DNA of 56,664 bases from Staphylococcus cohnii subsp. cohnii (GCF_002902365.1 NZ_PPQC01000039.1:1-56664), one strand, 5' to 3'. Numbered from the stretch's first letter, positions 44,480 to 54,822 are shown. Notes: generated from the letters alone by a model not told the origin. A program made the numbers and translations.

Positions 44480-45571
44480 ATGAAACAAATACTTTTCGTA
44501 GGTTTAGGCTTAATTGGTGGTAGCCTGGCAAGTAATCTAAGATATTATCATAATGACATTGAAATTACTGCTTATGATGCAGATTGCTCCCAATTAGAAA
44601 AAGCTTTATCTATAGGAATTATTGATTATCAATCTACTGATTATAAAACCTGTGTGGAAAATGCAGATATCATTATTTATGCCACACCTGTACAACAAAC
44701 AATCAAATACTTACAAGAACTACCAAACTATCAAACAAAGTCTGACGTCATTGTTACCGACACTGGCAGTACTAAATTGACTATTTTGCAATATGAACAA
44801 TACCTTTTAAATCACAATATTCATCTGATTGGTGGTCACCCGATGGCAGGTAGTCATAAATCTGGCGTACTCAATGCAAAGAAACATTTATTTGAAAATG
44901 CTTTTTACGTTTTGGTTCACGACGAACCTGCAAATGATAAAGCTTTTGATGAAATACGATCATTACTTAGTACAACAAATGCAAAATTTATTGCTACTAA
45001 TCCAAAAGAACATGATTTTGTGACAGGCATTGTTAGTCATGTGCCTCATATCATTGCGTCGAGTCTTGTGCATTTAAATGCACACCACGCATCTCACTCT
45101 TCATTAGTTAAAACACTTGCAGCTGGAGGCTTTAGAGACATTACAAGAATTGCAAGTGGCAGTCCAATTATGTGGCGTGATATTACTATTGAAAATAAAA
45201 ATACTATTGTTGATATATTAAAAGAATGGAAATCACAAATGGAGGATGTCATTACACTCGTTGAAGAAAATAAACCCGATGCGTTATATCATTTTTATAA
45301 TGATGCAAAAGTATATAGAGATGAACTCCCCCTTAAATCACAAGGTGCACTATCTATAGAGTATGATCTTTATGTAGATATTCCGGATAAACCGGGTATG
45401 ATTAGCCAAGTAACACACATCATTAGTTTACATAATATTTCTATAAGCAACTTAAGAATATTAGAAGTCCGTGAGGATATCTATGGTGCGCTACGTATTA
45501 GCTTTAAAAATCCAGAAGACCGTAAAAAAGGTGCTGAAGCATTAAGTGATTTTGATACTTATATTGAATAG
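44480..45571 (+). CDS. tyrA: Prephenate dehydrogenase
   Basis: 363 residues. NAD-binding loop [10 protein letters not shown] at 8-17, prephenate-binding [12 protein letters not shown], and a C-terminal ACT domain (about 290-363) for feedback by Tyr. It makes hydroxyphenylpyruvate for tyrosine. The ATG at 44480 has AGAGGTGG upstream; the open frame starts at 44459 but without a ribosome binding site. Divergent from the trp operon. Confidence 0.95.
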   Translation: MKQILFVGLGLIGGSLASNLRYYHNDIEITAYDADCSQLEKALSIGIIDYQSTDYKTCVENADIIIYATPVQQTIKYLQELPNYQTKSDVIVTDTGSTKLTILQYEQYLLNHNIHLIGGHPMAGSHKSGVLNAKKHLFENAFYVLVHDEPANDKAFDEIRSLLSTTNAKFIATNPKEHDFVTGIVSHVPHIIASSLVHLNAHHASHSSLVKTLAAGGFRDITRIASGSPIMWRDITIENKNTIVDILKEWKSQMEDVITLVEENKPDALYHFYNDAKVYRDELPLKSQGALSIEYDLYVDIPDKPGMISQVTHIISLHNISISNLRILEVREDIYGALRISFKNPEDRKKGAEALSDFDTYIE

Positions 45572-45742
45572 ATTTTTTCTTTTTTTAAAAGTTTAATTAC
45601 TTAATTGTTATTGCTTTATTTAGTTTTTGTTTGCATAAATCGTAAAGAACATATTTAAGCCAATCACTCATTTCTGTAGTAATAATTGTTGTTGTTTACA
45701 ACGCTAAATTTGAAAGTATTTTCAATATATTACCAAATATAA

Positions 45743-45794
45743 ATATGAGCCTAGCGCAGTTTTCTTTTGTTAGAAAGCTACGCTAGGCTCATAT
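45743..45794. terminator. Hairpin between tyrA and panD
   Basis: Perfect 14-base arms (ATATGAGCCTAGCG). No strong T-run follows, but it lies between converging genes. Confidence 0.6.
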
Positions 45795-45862
45795 CGTTTC
45801 ATTCTCGTATTTCGATATAATTTGGATGGGACTGTTTATATTTCAAATGTTATTTTACATAA

Positions 45863-46246
45863 TTAGTTTAGCAATTTTCCTTCTTCTTCTTGTATCATCT
45901 CTATAATTTCATTTTTTTCATTCATAAGCGCGACTTTTGGTTTGTGATTTAATGCTTCTTCTGCAGTAACTTGTACATAAGACATAATAATAATAATATC
46001 ATTTACTTGAACAAGCCTAGCAGCTGCACCATTCAGGCATATCTTTCCACTATTACGTTCCCCTTCAATCACATAGGTTTCTAACCTTTCTCCATTGTTA
46101 TTATTAACAATTGCAACTTTCTCATTAGGTAATATATCTACTGCATCTAAAATATTACGATCTATCGTGATACTACCAACATAATCAAGGTTAGCTTCTG
46201 TTACACGTGCACGATGTATTTTTCCATTCATCATAGTTTTTATCAT
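45863..46246 (-). CDS. panD: Aspartate 1-decarboxylase
   Basis: 127 residues, the usual length. Gly24-Ser25 in YVGSITID is the self-cleavage site that makes the pyruvoyl cofactor. It produces beta-alanine for pantothenate. The ATG at 46246 follows AGGAG; the open frame to 46267 lacks a good site. It lies divergent from panE with 125 bases between starts, a shared promoter region. PanB and PanC are not in this window. Confidence 0.95.
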   Translation of the reverse strand: MIKTMMNGKIHRARVTEANLDYVGSITIDRNILDAVDILPNEKVAIVNNNNGERLETYVIEGERNSGKICLNGAAARLVQVNDIIIIMSYVQVTAEEALNHKPKVALMNEKNEIIEMIQEEEGKLLN

Positions 46247-46371
46247 TTGATTTATGCTCCTGTTCAAAATATATTTTTACATTTTTAGTTGATTAACACT
46301 TCATTATTGATTACCAACATAAACATATCTATTATAATTTTATTTTCTAAATAAACGGAGGTCAACTATAA

Positions 46372-47244
46372 ATGAAAAAGATAGGTATTATTGGTCCTGG
46401 TGCTGTTGGTAGCTGCATCACAGTTCAACTTTTAGCAACAGAACATAAAGTCTATTTAATTGGTCGACGTAATGAGCACATTACCTATCAAGATGCTTCG
46501 AATAATGTAAATATAGTACTTAATGTTGTTAAAGCATCAGATATTACTGAACCATTAGATATTATATTCATCGCTGTTAAAATTCCACATTTAGAGGGGT
46601 TATATGAACAAATCAAGCATTTATCACAAGATACTACTATTGTTATACTAGCTCAAAATGGATATGGACAACACTTAAAACTTCCTTTCCCACACATATA
46701 TCAAGCTGTAACTTATATTAGTGGTCAAAAAACCGCTCAACATGTGATTCATTTTAGAGATGAAATACTGCATTTACAACAAGATGATAACACTATATCA
46801 TTGAAAAAATTATTAGCTTCAAGTGGACTTTCACTTGTGTTACATAAAAATATTGAAGTGGAAATCTGGTATAAACTATTAGTTAATTTAGCAATCAATA
46901 CAGTTACAGCTCTTGGAATACAGCCTGCATCTATTCTTAAGCAACCCCATATTAAATCATTATGCATATCGTTATTAAATGAGGGTTATATGATAGCTAA
47001 ACATTCTGGTATCAACCTTTCTGATAACGTTATTGAAGAAATAATGACAATTTATCAAGGTTATCCAGATGATATGGGAACAAGCATGTATTATGATGTA
47101 CTTTCAAATACCCCATTAGAAATCGATGGAATACAAGGTTTTCTATATCGACAAGCTCGAAAGTGTAAATTAACAACACCTCATCTAGATACAATTTACG
47201 CTTTATTACTATCTAGACATCATACTTTTTTAAATAACTCATAA
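46372..47244 (+). CDS. panE: 2-dehydropantoate 2-reductase (ketopantoate reductase)
   Basis: 290 residues. NADP loop GPGAVGSCIT at 8-17; the catalytic Lys is in EVEIWYKLLVNLAINTVTAL and a distal Glu is in the helical C-terminal domain. It makes pantoate. CGGAGG precedes the ATG. This may be one of several PanE-like proteins, but its partnership with panD supports a pantothenate role. Confidence 0.88.
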   Translation: MKKIGIIGPGAVGSCITVQLLATEHKVYLIGRRNEHITYQDASNNVNIVLNVVKASDITEPLDIIFIAVKIPHLEGLYEQIKHLSQDTTIVILAQNGYGQHLKLPFPHIYQAVTYISGQKTAQHVIHFRDEILHLQQDDNTISLKKLLASSGLSLVLHKNIEVEIWYKLLVNLAINTVTALGIQPASILKQPHIKSLCISLLNEGYMIAKHSGINLSDNVIEEIMTIYQGYPDDMGTSMYYDVLSNTPLEIDGIQGFLYRQARKCKLTTPHLDTIYALLLSRHHTFLNNS

Positions 47245-47532
47245 TAGTAATGTAAAGTCTATGATATATTCTTCTTATCATGCCAATATTATATTTAAAT
47301 ATTTAATAGATGTGCGTTAGTTTTTTTACTTACCTAGCATAGACAAATCATCTATTTGTTATAGATACGTTATATAAATTGTATTTGTTAAAAAGCTAAC
47401 TAAGTTTGATTCAACAGCTACTTTAGGGACGGGCTACACCGTATAAACTTACTTAAAATTATCCCCGTTCCATATATTACTAATGAAATTGATTTATGAC
47501 TATATTAAACGTTCAGTTTATCATTTTAATTT

Positions 47533-48804
47533 TTACATTTTATGCCCTGCCATAAGTCCTAAACGCCCATGTTTTGTTCCTGCATCTGTATAGGAAATTG
47601 CTTTAGATACGATACCTTTACCAAATTTTTGATGTAGTGCATCAATCGTTTTGGCCAATTTTTCATTCCTTTTTCTTTCGTATTCATCTATAAATAAATT
47701 CAACTGTGTATTTCGCTCATCTATAAACTGCGTGAGTGAAATGCTCACCGTTCTGTACAACATTGTTGGATCACATAATTTATCTGCTAAATATTCAACC
47801 ACCTTAAAAATAGTACCATCTAAATTTGTTGGGTCTTCTAATGTGTATTGTTTCTGCACCCCTCCTTGGTCACTATAACCAAATGAAAAGTGTATCGTCT
47901 TAGCTAATTTATTTCTTGCTCTAACACGACTCGCGACGTCTTCAATTAATTCCTGCATCACTATTTTAGCTTCATCATAATGGTAATCACGCATCAATAT
48001 TTGACTCTTACAAATTGAAGGATTAACTACACTATATTTGTCTCTTATTCTACTTTGGTCAATACCATTTGCATGCAAATGTAAGTCCACACCTACAGTA
48101 CCAAAATCCCTTTTTAAATATTGATATGGATAATGAGCCAAATCACCTATAGTAAAGATACCTCTTTTATTCATTTTTGCTTCTGTTTTTCTACTAATAC
48201 CCCAAAATTTACTCAATGGTGAAATAGGCCAAAGTTTGTGCGACACATCTTGATATCTCCATTCAGCAATGAAATCATCAGTATGTTTTGCTTCTATATC
48301 CATTGCAACTTTACTCAATAACATATTTGATCCAATACCTATTGAACACTGTATACCTGTTTCTTCTAGAATTTCATATTGTAATTTTTTACAAAAAGAT
48401 TGAATTGTACTACTAAATCTGTGATAACTATTTGTTACATCCATAAAAAATTCATCAATACTATATTGGTGTAAATCTTCTGGAGCAACATAACGTAAAG
48501 CGATTTTAGAGATTGCTACTGAAACTTCCAAATATTTTCTCATGCTTGGATTGATAATATATATATCATTTCTATGAGGGATTTCGAATAATCTTGACCC
48601 TGTTTTAATGCCTATAGCTTTTAGTGGACCCGTAGCAGCCAATACAACCGATCCCTGTCTCTTAGTATCCGCAACAACTGCTAACTTTTCTTTCATTGGG
48701 TCTAATCCTTTTTGTATACAAGAGACACTTGCAAAAAAACTTTTTTGATCAATACATAATATATCTCTTTCCTCTAACAGATTGTAATCATAAAATTCAT
48801 ACAT
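47533..48804 (-). CDS. Y-family DNA polymerase, UmuC/ImpB-like
   Basis: 423 residues. The palm catalytic acids are D19 in CIDQKSFFASV and D117/E118 in YSIDEFFMD. It resembles the UmuC/UvrX/YqjW type, not DinB, as it lacks the DinB lead and is longer. It is a translesion polymerase. It is SOS-controlled, as shown by two LexA boxes, one inside a near-consensus promoter. GGGAGG lies upstream of the ATG. No umuD-like gene is next to it. Confidence 0.9.
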   Translation of the reverse strand: MYEFYDYNLLEERDILCIDQKSFFASVSCIQKGLDPMKEKLAVVADTKRQGSVVLAATGPLKAIGIKTGSRLFEIPHRNDIYIINPSMRKYLEVSVAISKIALRYVAPEDLHQYSIDEFFMDVTNSYHRFSSTIQSFCKKLQYEILEETGIQCSIGIGSNMLLSKVAMDIEAKHTDDFIAEWRYQDVSHKLWPISPLSKFWGISRKTEAKMNKRGIFTIGDLAHYPYQYLKRDFGTVGVDLHLHANGIDQSRIRDKYSVVNPSICKSQILMRDYHYDEAKIVMQELIEDVASRVRARNKLAKTIHFSFGYSDQGGVQKQYTLEDPTNLDGTIFKVVEYLADKLCDPTMLYRTVSISLTQFIDERNTQLNLFIDEYERKRNEKLAKTIDALHQKFGKGIVSKAISYTDAGTKHGRLGLMAGHKM

Positions 48805-48831
48805 ATAACATTCCTCCCTTAATCACTTACA

Positions 48832-48881
48832 TTATATAAGAACATACGTTCTATTTCAATACAAATAAGAACAAATGTTCT
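48832..48881. promoter_or_regulatory. SOS promoter with two LexA boxes
   Basis: AGAACATACGTTCT (48839-48852) and AGAACAAATGTTCT (48868-48881) both fit GAAC-N4-GTTC, starts 29 bases apart (about three helical turns). On the minus strand the first box sits in the 17-base spacer between TTGAAA and TATAAT, so LexA binding would block RNA polymerase for the polymerase gene. The divergent tautomerase gene starts 71 bases from the second box and may share control. Confidence 0.88.
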
Positions 48882-48952
48882 TTTTTGTATTTTTTATAAT
48901 TTTGTGAATTTTCATGCTATAATGTATAAAAATAGCTTTAGGAGGAATTTAA

Positions 48953-49141
48953 ATGCCAATAGTAAATGTAAAACTGTTAGAAGGTCGTTCTGATGAACAA
49001 CTAAAAAATTTAGTCACAGAAGTTACTAATGCAGTAGAGAAAACAACAGGTGCTAACAAAAACGCTATACAAGTTGTAATAGAAGAAATGAAAGCTTCTC
49101 ATTATGGTGTTGCTGGAATTAGAAAATCAGATCAACAATAA
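48953..49141 (+). CDS. 4-oxalocrotonate tautomerase family protein
   Basis: 62 residues, the standard length. After removal of Met the catalytic Pro1 is exposed (PIVNVKLLEGRSDEQ). The family catalyses keto-enol tautomerisation; no aromatic catabolic genes are near, so the natural substrate is unknown. AGGAGG lies before the ATG, TATAAT just upstream. Confidence 0.9.
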   Translation: MPIVNVKLLEGRSDEQLKNLVTEVTNAVEKTTGANKNAIQVVIEEMKASHYGVAGIRKSDQQ

Positions 49142-49166
49142 ATTACACATCAAAAAACTAGAACAT

Positions 49167-49212
49167 AAGCATCAATTTCTATTATAAACATATAGAGATT
49201 GATGTTTTTTAC
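49167..49212 (+). terminator. Terminator of the tautomerase gene
   Basis: CATCAATTTCTAT pairs with ATAGAGATTGATG around a short loop, then TTTTTT. Confidence 0.88.
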
Positions 49213-49297
49213 TTTTCAAAGGTTTATTCATTGATCAATGATATGACCAAAGAAACGAATGATGCGTATAGACATATCAAACTATTTTCAACAACAT

Positions 49298-49405
49298 CAC
49301 TTATAGCGATTTTGCAATCGTGCGGACGCCCGGGGTAATGATATGAGTGAGAGACTACAGGCTCAAGCCATATCCCTAGACAAGCATGCACGATCAAAAT
49401 CGTAA
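49298..49405. repeat. 108-bp structured GC-rich repeat, copy A
   Basis: Outer stem GCGATTTTG/CAAAATCGT continues as ATCGTGC/GCACGAT. The inner loop carries GGACGCCCGGGG and the core GACTACAGGCT. It differs from copy B at four positions of 108. The same core and tail occur in the element near 19.3 kb. No gene is encoded; an ORF here is a shadow. Confidence 0.85.
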
Positions 49406-49541
49406 GTTTTTTATATAAAATGGACGCTTCCATCATGTGTACTCATATTAAGTTATATCTTTTGGTTAATTAAAAATATGACTTGCTATTAGTTGTATAA
49501 GTTAAATAATACGAAGCTATTTCTTTTGCATTAAAACACAA

Positions 49542-49649
49542 CACTTATAGCGATTTTGCAATCGTGCGGACGCCCGGGGTAATGATATGAGTGAGAGACT
49601 ACAGGCTCGAACCATATCCCCAGGCAAGCATGCACGATCAAAATCGTAA
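49542..49649. repeat. 108-bp structured GC-rich repeat, copy B
   Basis: 104 of 108 bases identical to copy A, same orientation, start-to-start distance 244. The outer stem is unchanged and all four substitutions fall in the inner part, a sign of selection on the stem or of recent duplication. Confidence 0.85.
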
Positions 49650-49667
49650 ATTTTCAAATAAAAAAAG

Positions 49668-49711
49668 CTCCCTTCAAAGTTTACATTTTTAAGTGTCTAC
49701 TTTGAAGGGAG
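49668..49711 (-). terminator. msrR terminator and palindromic hairpin repeat, copy 2
   Basis: 13-base arms CTCCCTTCAAAGT; on the minus strand the stem is followed by TTTTTT, 76 bases past the msrR stop. Identical with window positions 1-44 including the loop (identity runs 51 bases). Confidence 0.8.
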
Positions 49712-49786
49712 CATATCAAAAAGGATTAGCCCTTTTTAAGTATGAGATTTATATTTCATTCACATTTAAATGAATGCTTTTATTCA

Positions 49787-50764
49787 TCATTCATTCAAAA
49801 ATTTCTGTACTTCTTCTTTGTTTTTTGCTTTATCGATTTCTAGCGCGCTACCATCCATTGGTGACTGAATATCTTGATAAGTGTTTGGTACAGGTAAAGT
49901 GATAGAGTCTACTTTTTTATCACCACGTATTCCAAAATTCAAACCAGTTTGAATGAGCGCAGAATCTGGCATATTCGTATTTAAATAACCTCTTAAAATA
50001 CCTGCAACTCTAGGCAATTTAGGTAGCGTATCTAAACTAGCCAATTCTTGTTTAAGTGATTGCATGACTTGTTGTTGACGTCTTACACGTCCAAAATCGC
50101 CTTCCTCGTCATGTCTAAATCTAGCATAACCCAATAATTCTTTACCATTTAATCGATGGTGACCTTTTTTAAGCGATACACCTATATTTTTAGACATATC
50201 TTTTTCAACATCAATCGGTACACCGTTAGGTTCCAGTTCATCAATCATTTTTTCAAAACCGGTAAAATCAAGTATTGCATAATACTCAGGGTCTATACCT
50301 AAGTTTTTCTTTAATGTTTGTCGTAATAATTCAGGTCCACCGATAGAATAAGCTGAATTAATTTTATGTTGCCCATTGCCTGGTATATCTGCATAAATAT
50401 CCCGCATTACAGACATCATCTTCATCTTTTTATGAATATAATCATATTGTGCAATCATAATCGAGTCGGTTCTAGAAATACCGCCTTGCTCTTTATCTGC
50501 ACCTAAGACCATAATCGTAATTTTTCCATCATTTTTTTTAGCACCATTAAATTTATGTTGCTTGAGCGTTTTGCCATGATCTTTTGCGTATTCAATACCT
50601 GATTTATAACCATGAACAGAATAACCAACAATAATGGCTAAAATAATTACAATGATTAATATGACAATCGGAAATTTTTTTAATTTCTTCTTTTTTGTCC
50701 TACGCATCGTCGGTTGTTCTTCTGTGTTTGCACTTTCTTTACTACTGTGTTTGTGTTCATTCAT
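49787..50764 (-). CDS. msrR: LytR-CpsA-Psr family protein MsrR
   Basis: 325 residues: cytoplasmic basic tail (about 1-30), one transmembrane segment (about 33-50), then the LCP catalytic domain ([20 protein letters not shown] and [18 protein letters not shown] hold the arginines and acidic residues for polyprenyl phosphate). LCP proteins attach wall teichoic acid or other polymers to peptidoglycan. MsrR affects methicillin resistance in S. aureus. It lies divergent from msrA, as I recall from S. aureus. Confidence 0.92.
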   Translation of the reverse strand: MNEHKHSSKESANTEEQPTMRRTKKKKLKKFPIVILIIVIILAIIVGYSVHGYKSGIEYAKDHGKTLKQHKFNGAKKNDGKITIMVLGADKEQGGISRTDSIMIAQYDYIHKKMKMMSVMRDIYADIPGNGQHKINSAYSIGGPELLRQTLKKNLGIDPEYYAILDFTGFEKMIDELEPNGVPIDVEKDMSKNIGVSLKKGHHRLNGKELLGYARFRHDEEGDFGRVRRQQQVMQSLKQELASLDTLPKLPRVAGILRGYLNTNMPDSALIQTGLNFGIRGDKKVDSITLPVPNTYQDIQSPMDGSALEIDKAKNKEEVQKFLNE

Positions 50765-50904
50765 ATGTAATCAACCTTATATCTTCAAAATTGCACTGCT
50801 ATGTACTATAATTAACATATATTAAAGTTATATAAAAACTGAATAAAAATCAAGTGATATCTTAATATATGGTACTAAGGTCTAATATGGAAAGGATGTT
50901 AAAC

Positions 50905-51405
50905 ATGAATATAAACAAGGCATACTTCGCTGGAGGTTGCTTTTGGTGTATGGTCAAGCCTTTCGACACATTTGAAGGGATTGAGAAAGTGACTTCTGGT
51001 TACATGGGAGGTCATACAGATAATCCGTCGTATGAAGAAGTTAAAACGGGTGACACCGGGCATTACGAAACAGTTGAAATAGAGTATGATGTCGCTCTAT
51101 TTTCCTACAATAAATTATTAGAAATATTCTTTTCTGTAATAGATCCAACTGATGAAGGTGGACAATTCCAAGACAGAGGGTCACAATATAAAACAGCAAT
51201 TTTTTATACAAATGAAGACCAAAAAGCGGTAGCTGAAGATTATGTAGAACAATTAAAACAAAGTATAGATAAAGAAAAAGCTATTGCTACAAAAATATTA
51301 CCCGCTTCTACATTTTATGAAGCTGAAGCGGAGCATCAAAATTTTTATAAGAAAAACCCTGAACGATATGCTCAAGAACAACAAGAACGACAAAAATTTA
51401 AGTAA
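50905..51405 (+). CDS. msrA: Peptide methionine-S-sulfoxide reductase MsrA
   Basis: 166 residues. The catalytic Cys is C12 in [11 protein letters not shown], with C15 next to it, and the [21 protein letters not shown] block follows. It repairs oxidised methionine. The ATG at 50905 is behind AAAGGATG; the open frame at 50869 adds residues not seen in the family. MsrB is not adjacent. Confidence 0.94.
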   Translation: MNINKAYFAGGCFWCMVKPFDTFEGIEKVTSGYMGGHTDNPSYEEVKTGDTGHYETVEIEYDVALFSYNKLLEIFFSVIDPTDEGGQFQDRGSQYKTAIFYTNEDQKAVAEDYVEQLKQSIDKEKAIATKILPASTFYEAEAEHQNFYKKNPERYAQEQQERQKFK

Positions 51406-51412
51406 ACACATA

Positions 51413-51444
51413 AAAAAACCGGTGCCTTATGCATCCGGTTTTTT
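51413..51444. terminator. Bidirectional terminator between msrA and rbsB
   Basis: AAAAAACCGGTGC and TGCATCCGGTTTTTT form the stem; T-runs on both strands serve the two converging genes. Confidence 0.9.
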
Positions 51445-51470
51445 ATTTATTACTCAAGCTTCAAAATGAT

Positions 51471-52382
51471 TTATTGTCGTTTCATTTCTAAAGGTATTTT
51501 ATTCTTTTTCTCAACCTTTTTACCATTATATAAATTCATTATTGTTTTAATACTTTCTTCTCCCATCAAATTAGGTTGTTGCGCAACTGTAGCAAACAAC
51601 TTACCCTTTTCAACAGATTTTATCGCATCTTCATTACCATCAAAACCAATGACTTTAATATCCTTATTTCCTATCGCTTCTACTGCTCCTAAAGCCATTT
51701 CATCATTTTGAGAAAAAATAGCTTTGATGTCAGGATGAGCTTGAATAATATTTTGCGTTACATTTAAACCTTCTGTTCTATTAAACTTAGCACTTTGTTT
51801 GGAAACTACATCAAGTGATTTATCTGCGACGTTATGAAAACCTTTACCACGTTCACGTGTAGCACTGGCACCAGGAACGCCCTCAAGTTCCGCTACTTTC
51901 GCATCTTCACCCAATTCATCGACAATGAGTTCACCACCCATTTCACCGCCTTTGATATTATCGGAAGCAATAAATGAAGCAACATCCCCTTTAGCTACAT
52001 CTCGGTCTAACGTAATAACTGGTATTGCCTCATCATTCGCGATTTGGATACTACCTGATATCGCATCAGAATCTGTTGGATTTACAATCAGATAATCCAC
52101 TTTTTGTTGGATTAAATCATCAATATCGTTAGCTTGTTTCGCTGCATCATCTTGAGCATCTGCAAACTTAACTTTGACACCTTGTTTCTTTGCCTCTTTC
52201 TCAATACCATCTTTAATTTTCACAAAGAAAGGGTTATTTAAAGTAGAAATACTCACACCAATAACAACATCAGATTTTTTCTTATCTACTTTACCATTAT
52301 CATTTTTTTCTATGGGTGATTCTAGGGAACAACCTGTTAAAAATAATAAAATAGCTATTGTAGTTATAAAAAGTTTTTTCAA
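51471..52382 (-). CDS. rbsB: Ribose-type ABC transporter substrate-binding lipoprotein
   Basis: 303 residues. The signal peptide ends in lipobox LTGC (C18), so it is lipid-anchored. VIGVSISTLNNPFFVKIKDGIEKEAKKQG and DLIQQKVDYLIVNPTDSDA are RbsB-family. The start is TTG at 52382 behind GGAGGTG. Last gene of the rbs operon. RbsB in other species binds ribose; the sugar here is inferred from rbsD and the operon. Confidence 0.9.
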   Translation of the reverse strand: MKKLFITTIAILLFLTGCSLESPIEKNDNGKVDKKKSDVVIGVSISTLNNPFFVKIKDGIEKEAKKQGVKVKFADAQDDAAKQANDIDDLIQQKVDYLIVNPTDSDAISGSIQIANDEAIPVITLDRDVAKGDVASFIASDNIKGGEMGGELIVDELGEDAKVAELEGVPGASATRERGKGFHNVADKSLDVVSKQSAKFNRTEGLNVTQNIIQAHPDIKAIFSQNDEMALGAVEAIGNKDIKVIGFDGNEDAIKSVEKGKLFATVAQQPNLMGEESIKTIMNLYNGKKVEKKNKIPLEMKRQ

Positions 52383-52397
52383 TATCAACACCTCCAA

Positions 52398-53345
52398 TTA
52401 TTTATTTTTTCTGTCTATCAGTACTGCAATAATAATAACGACACCTTTAACCACTTGTTGGTAAAATGAAGATACACCTAGTAAATTCAAACCATTGTTC
52501 AAAACACCAATAATTAACACACCAATTAATGTTCCAACTATACGACCTTTACCACCAGTTAAAGAAGTTCCTCCTAGTACAACTGCTGCAATGGCATCCA
52601 ATTCATAGGACATCCCTGCTGTTGGTTGTGCTGAATTTAAACGTGAAGTTAAAATTGATCCTGCCATAGCTGACATTAAGCCGGCTAAACTATAAATCAT
52701 TATTTTAATTTTATTAACTTTAATTCCTGAAATAAATGCTGCTTTTTCATTACCACCCATAGCATAGGTTTGTCTACCAAATACGGTTTTATGTAGCACA
52801 ATATATAATATGATAAATGTAATAAACATTGTGACAGCTGGTACTGGAATCCCTAAAAAATAACCCCTACCAAATAATTGAAATGCGTAACTGCCATTTA
52901 AATTTGTAATAGGATTTCCATCTGTAATGACAAGTGTTAATCCTCTAAACACAGTCATTGTAGCTAGCGTTGCAATGAAAGGTGCCATTTTACCTATTGT
53001 GATGAGTAAGCCGTTCGCAGCTCCCAAAATCGCACCAAATATACACCCCATGAATAGAGCTACAATAGAATCCATACCTGAAACCATTAAAATCGCTACA
53101 AAAGCACTAGATAACGCTAACGTTGAACCTACTGATAAATCAATGCCTCCAGTCAATATTACGAAAGTCATGCCAAATGCAATCAAACCATTAATAGAAA
53201 CTTGTCTTAATAAATTAAATAAGTTAGAAGGTTCTAAAAAAGCACTATTTAAGACACTAATAATAACAACTAATAGTATTAACCCAATAAAAGGTATAAT
53301 TTTTTCCAAATACGAATAAGAAAATGATAATTTAGACTGTTTCAT
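52398..53345 (-). CDS. rbsC: Ribose ABC transporter permease
   Basis: 315 residues with about 8-10 membrane segments; FVILTGGIDLSVGSTLALSS and AVVLGGTSLTGGKGRI are hallmark RbsC/BPD_transp_2 blocks. Overlaps the rbsA stop by 14 bases, with AGGGGG as ribosome binding site. Confidence 0.93.
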   Translation of the reverse strand: MKQSKLSFSYSYLEKIIPFIGLILLVVIISVLNSAFLEPSNLFNLLRQVSINGLIAFGMTFVILTGGIDLSVGSTLALSSAFVAILMVSGMDSIVALFMGCIFGAILGAANGLLITIGKMAPFIATLATMTVFRGLTLVITDGNPITNLNGSYAFQLFGRGYFLGIPVPAVTMFITFIILYIVLHKTVFGRQTYAMGGNEKAAFISGIKVNKIKIMIYSLAGLMSAMAGSILTSRLNSAQPTAGMSYELDAIAAVVLGGTSLTGGKGRIVGTLIGVLIIGVLNNGLNLLGVSSFYQQVVKGVVIIIAVLIDRKNK

Positions 53346-54822
53346 TTATTTTTCCCCCTGTAGCCAAAGTCATAATACGTTCTTCTGTGATAGCTGAACC
53401 CTCTAATGTTCCTACAATGGATCCTTCATGTACAACCGCAACTCTATCACTCATACCTATAATCTCTGGTAGTTCTGATGAAATCATAATAATAGACATA
53501 CCTCGGTCAGTTAATTCATGCATCAATTGGTATATCTCACGTTTAGCACCTACATCAATGCCTCGTGTTGGTTCATCTAGTATTAACACGTGCGGTGCGG
53601 TCGCAATCCATTTAGCTAAAACTACTTTCTGTTGATTACCACCTGATAAGTTGCCACAAGTATCTCCTATTTTGCCTTTAATATTTAAACGCTGAACCAT
53701 TTGTTCTGAATATTGTTCCATAGCATGTTGCGTTAAAAAACCAGAACTAGAAAAACTTTTCAAAGCAGGTAGTGTAATATTTTCTAAAATTGAATCTTGT
53801 AAAACTAAGCCTTCTTCTTTTCTATTTTCAGTGATAAAAGCCAGGCCTTGTGAAATGGATTGATTGGGATTTTGAATCTGTAATTGCTGATTGTTAAGTT
53901 TCACTGATTTATTCCCTTTATCTAAGCCAAAAAGTACTCTCATAATTTCTGAACGACCGGCCCCCATCAAACCACTAAAACCAAGTATTTCACCTTTATG
54001 TAAATCAAAATTAATATGTTTTAAATGATGTTCAGCCGAATCTAAATTTTCAACAGAGAGCACAACATCACCTTGATGATATTGTCTAACAGGGTATTGA
54101 TTATCTAAATCTCTACCAATCATAGATTTTACTATCTCAGCATGCGTAGTATTTTGAGTTTCTTTAGTTAATATCGAACGACCATCCCTCATTACTGTAA
54201 TACGATCTGAGATTGCAAAAATTTCTTCCATTCTATGTGATATATATATAAAAGAAACGCCTTCTTTTTTTAAATTTTTGATTTGTTCAAACAATGTATT
54301 TATTTCATTATTTGTCAGAGCAGCAGTAGGCTCGTCCATAATAATGATTTTCGATTTTTCCATTAATGCTTTACTGATCTCGAGCATCTGTTGCATGCCG
54401 ACTGATAAAGTACCTGCCATGCGATTTAAATCGATATCAATATTTAATTTTTTAAAAATAGCCAAAGCACGTTGTTTCATTTTTTTATTATCAACAATGC
54501 CAAAAATTTTTGTTTCTTCTTTTCCTAAAAATAAATTTTCAAGCACTGTAAGGTTTGGCCAAATATTTAATTCTTGTTGTATAAATGACACACCGTTTTG
54601 TTCAGCATCCATCGTATTTTTAAAATGAATAGGTTGACCATCTTCTAAAACATTACCGCTATCAGCGTTATATACACCTGTTAATATTTTCATGAGTGTA
54701 CTCTTACCTGCACCATTTTCACCCATTAATGCATGTATTTCTGCATCATTGATTTCAAAATCAACACCTCTTAAGACATCATTTTGACCAAATGATTTAT
54801 GAATTTGATTCATCGTTATCAT
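53332..54822 (-). CDS. rbsA: Ribose ABC transporter ATPase (two ABC domains)
   Basis: 496 residues. Domain 1: Walker A GENGAGKST (34-42), LSVGMQQM signature variant, MDEPTAALT. Domain 2: degenerate Walker A GLMGAGRSE, signature SGGNQQK, LDEPTRGIDVGAK, the usual asymmetry of RbsA. The ATG at 54822 has GGGGTG in front; a GTG at 54831 lies inside that site. Confidence 0.94.
   Translation of the reverse strand: MITMNQIHKSFGQNDVLRGVDFEINDAEIHALMGENGAGKSTLMKILTGVYNADSGNVLEDGQPIHFKNTMDAEQNGVSFIQQELNIWPNLTVLENLFLGKEETKIFGIVDNKKMKQRALAIFKKLNIDIDLNRMAGTLSVGMQQMLEISKALMEKSKIIIMDEPTAALTNNEINTLFEQIKNLKKEGVSFIYISHRMEEIFAISDRITVMRDGRSILTKETQNTTHAEIVKSMIGRDLDNQYPVRQYHQGDVVLSVENLDSAEHHLKHINFDLHKGEILGFSGLMGAGRSEIMRVLFGLDKGNKSVKLNNQQLQIQNPNQSISQGLAFITENRKEEGLVLQDSILENITLPALKSFSSSGFLTQHAMEQYSEQMVQRLNIKGKIGDTCGNLSGGNQQKVVLAKWIATAPHVLILDEPTRGIDVGAKREIYQLMHELTDRGMSIIMISSELPEIIGMSDRVAVVHEGSIVGTLEGSAITEERIMTLATGGKINETV

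Noticed and set aside
47420..47475. Hairpin GGGACGGG...CCCCGTTCC as a terminator for panE and the polymerase gene
   Set aside because: The stem is short with mismatches, the loop long, and no T-run follows; it may be a remnant of an intergenic repeat.
49224..49436. 70-residue minus-strand ORF over repeat copy A
   Set aside because: Overlaps the structured repeat; no good ribosome binding site and no family resemblance.
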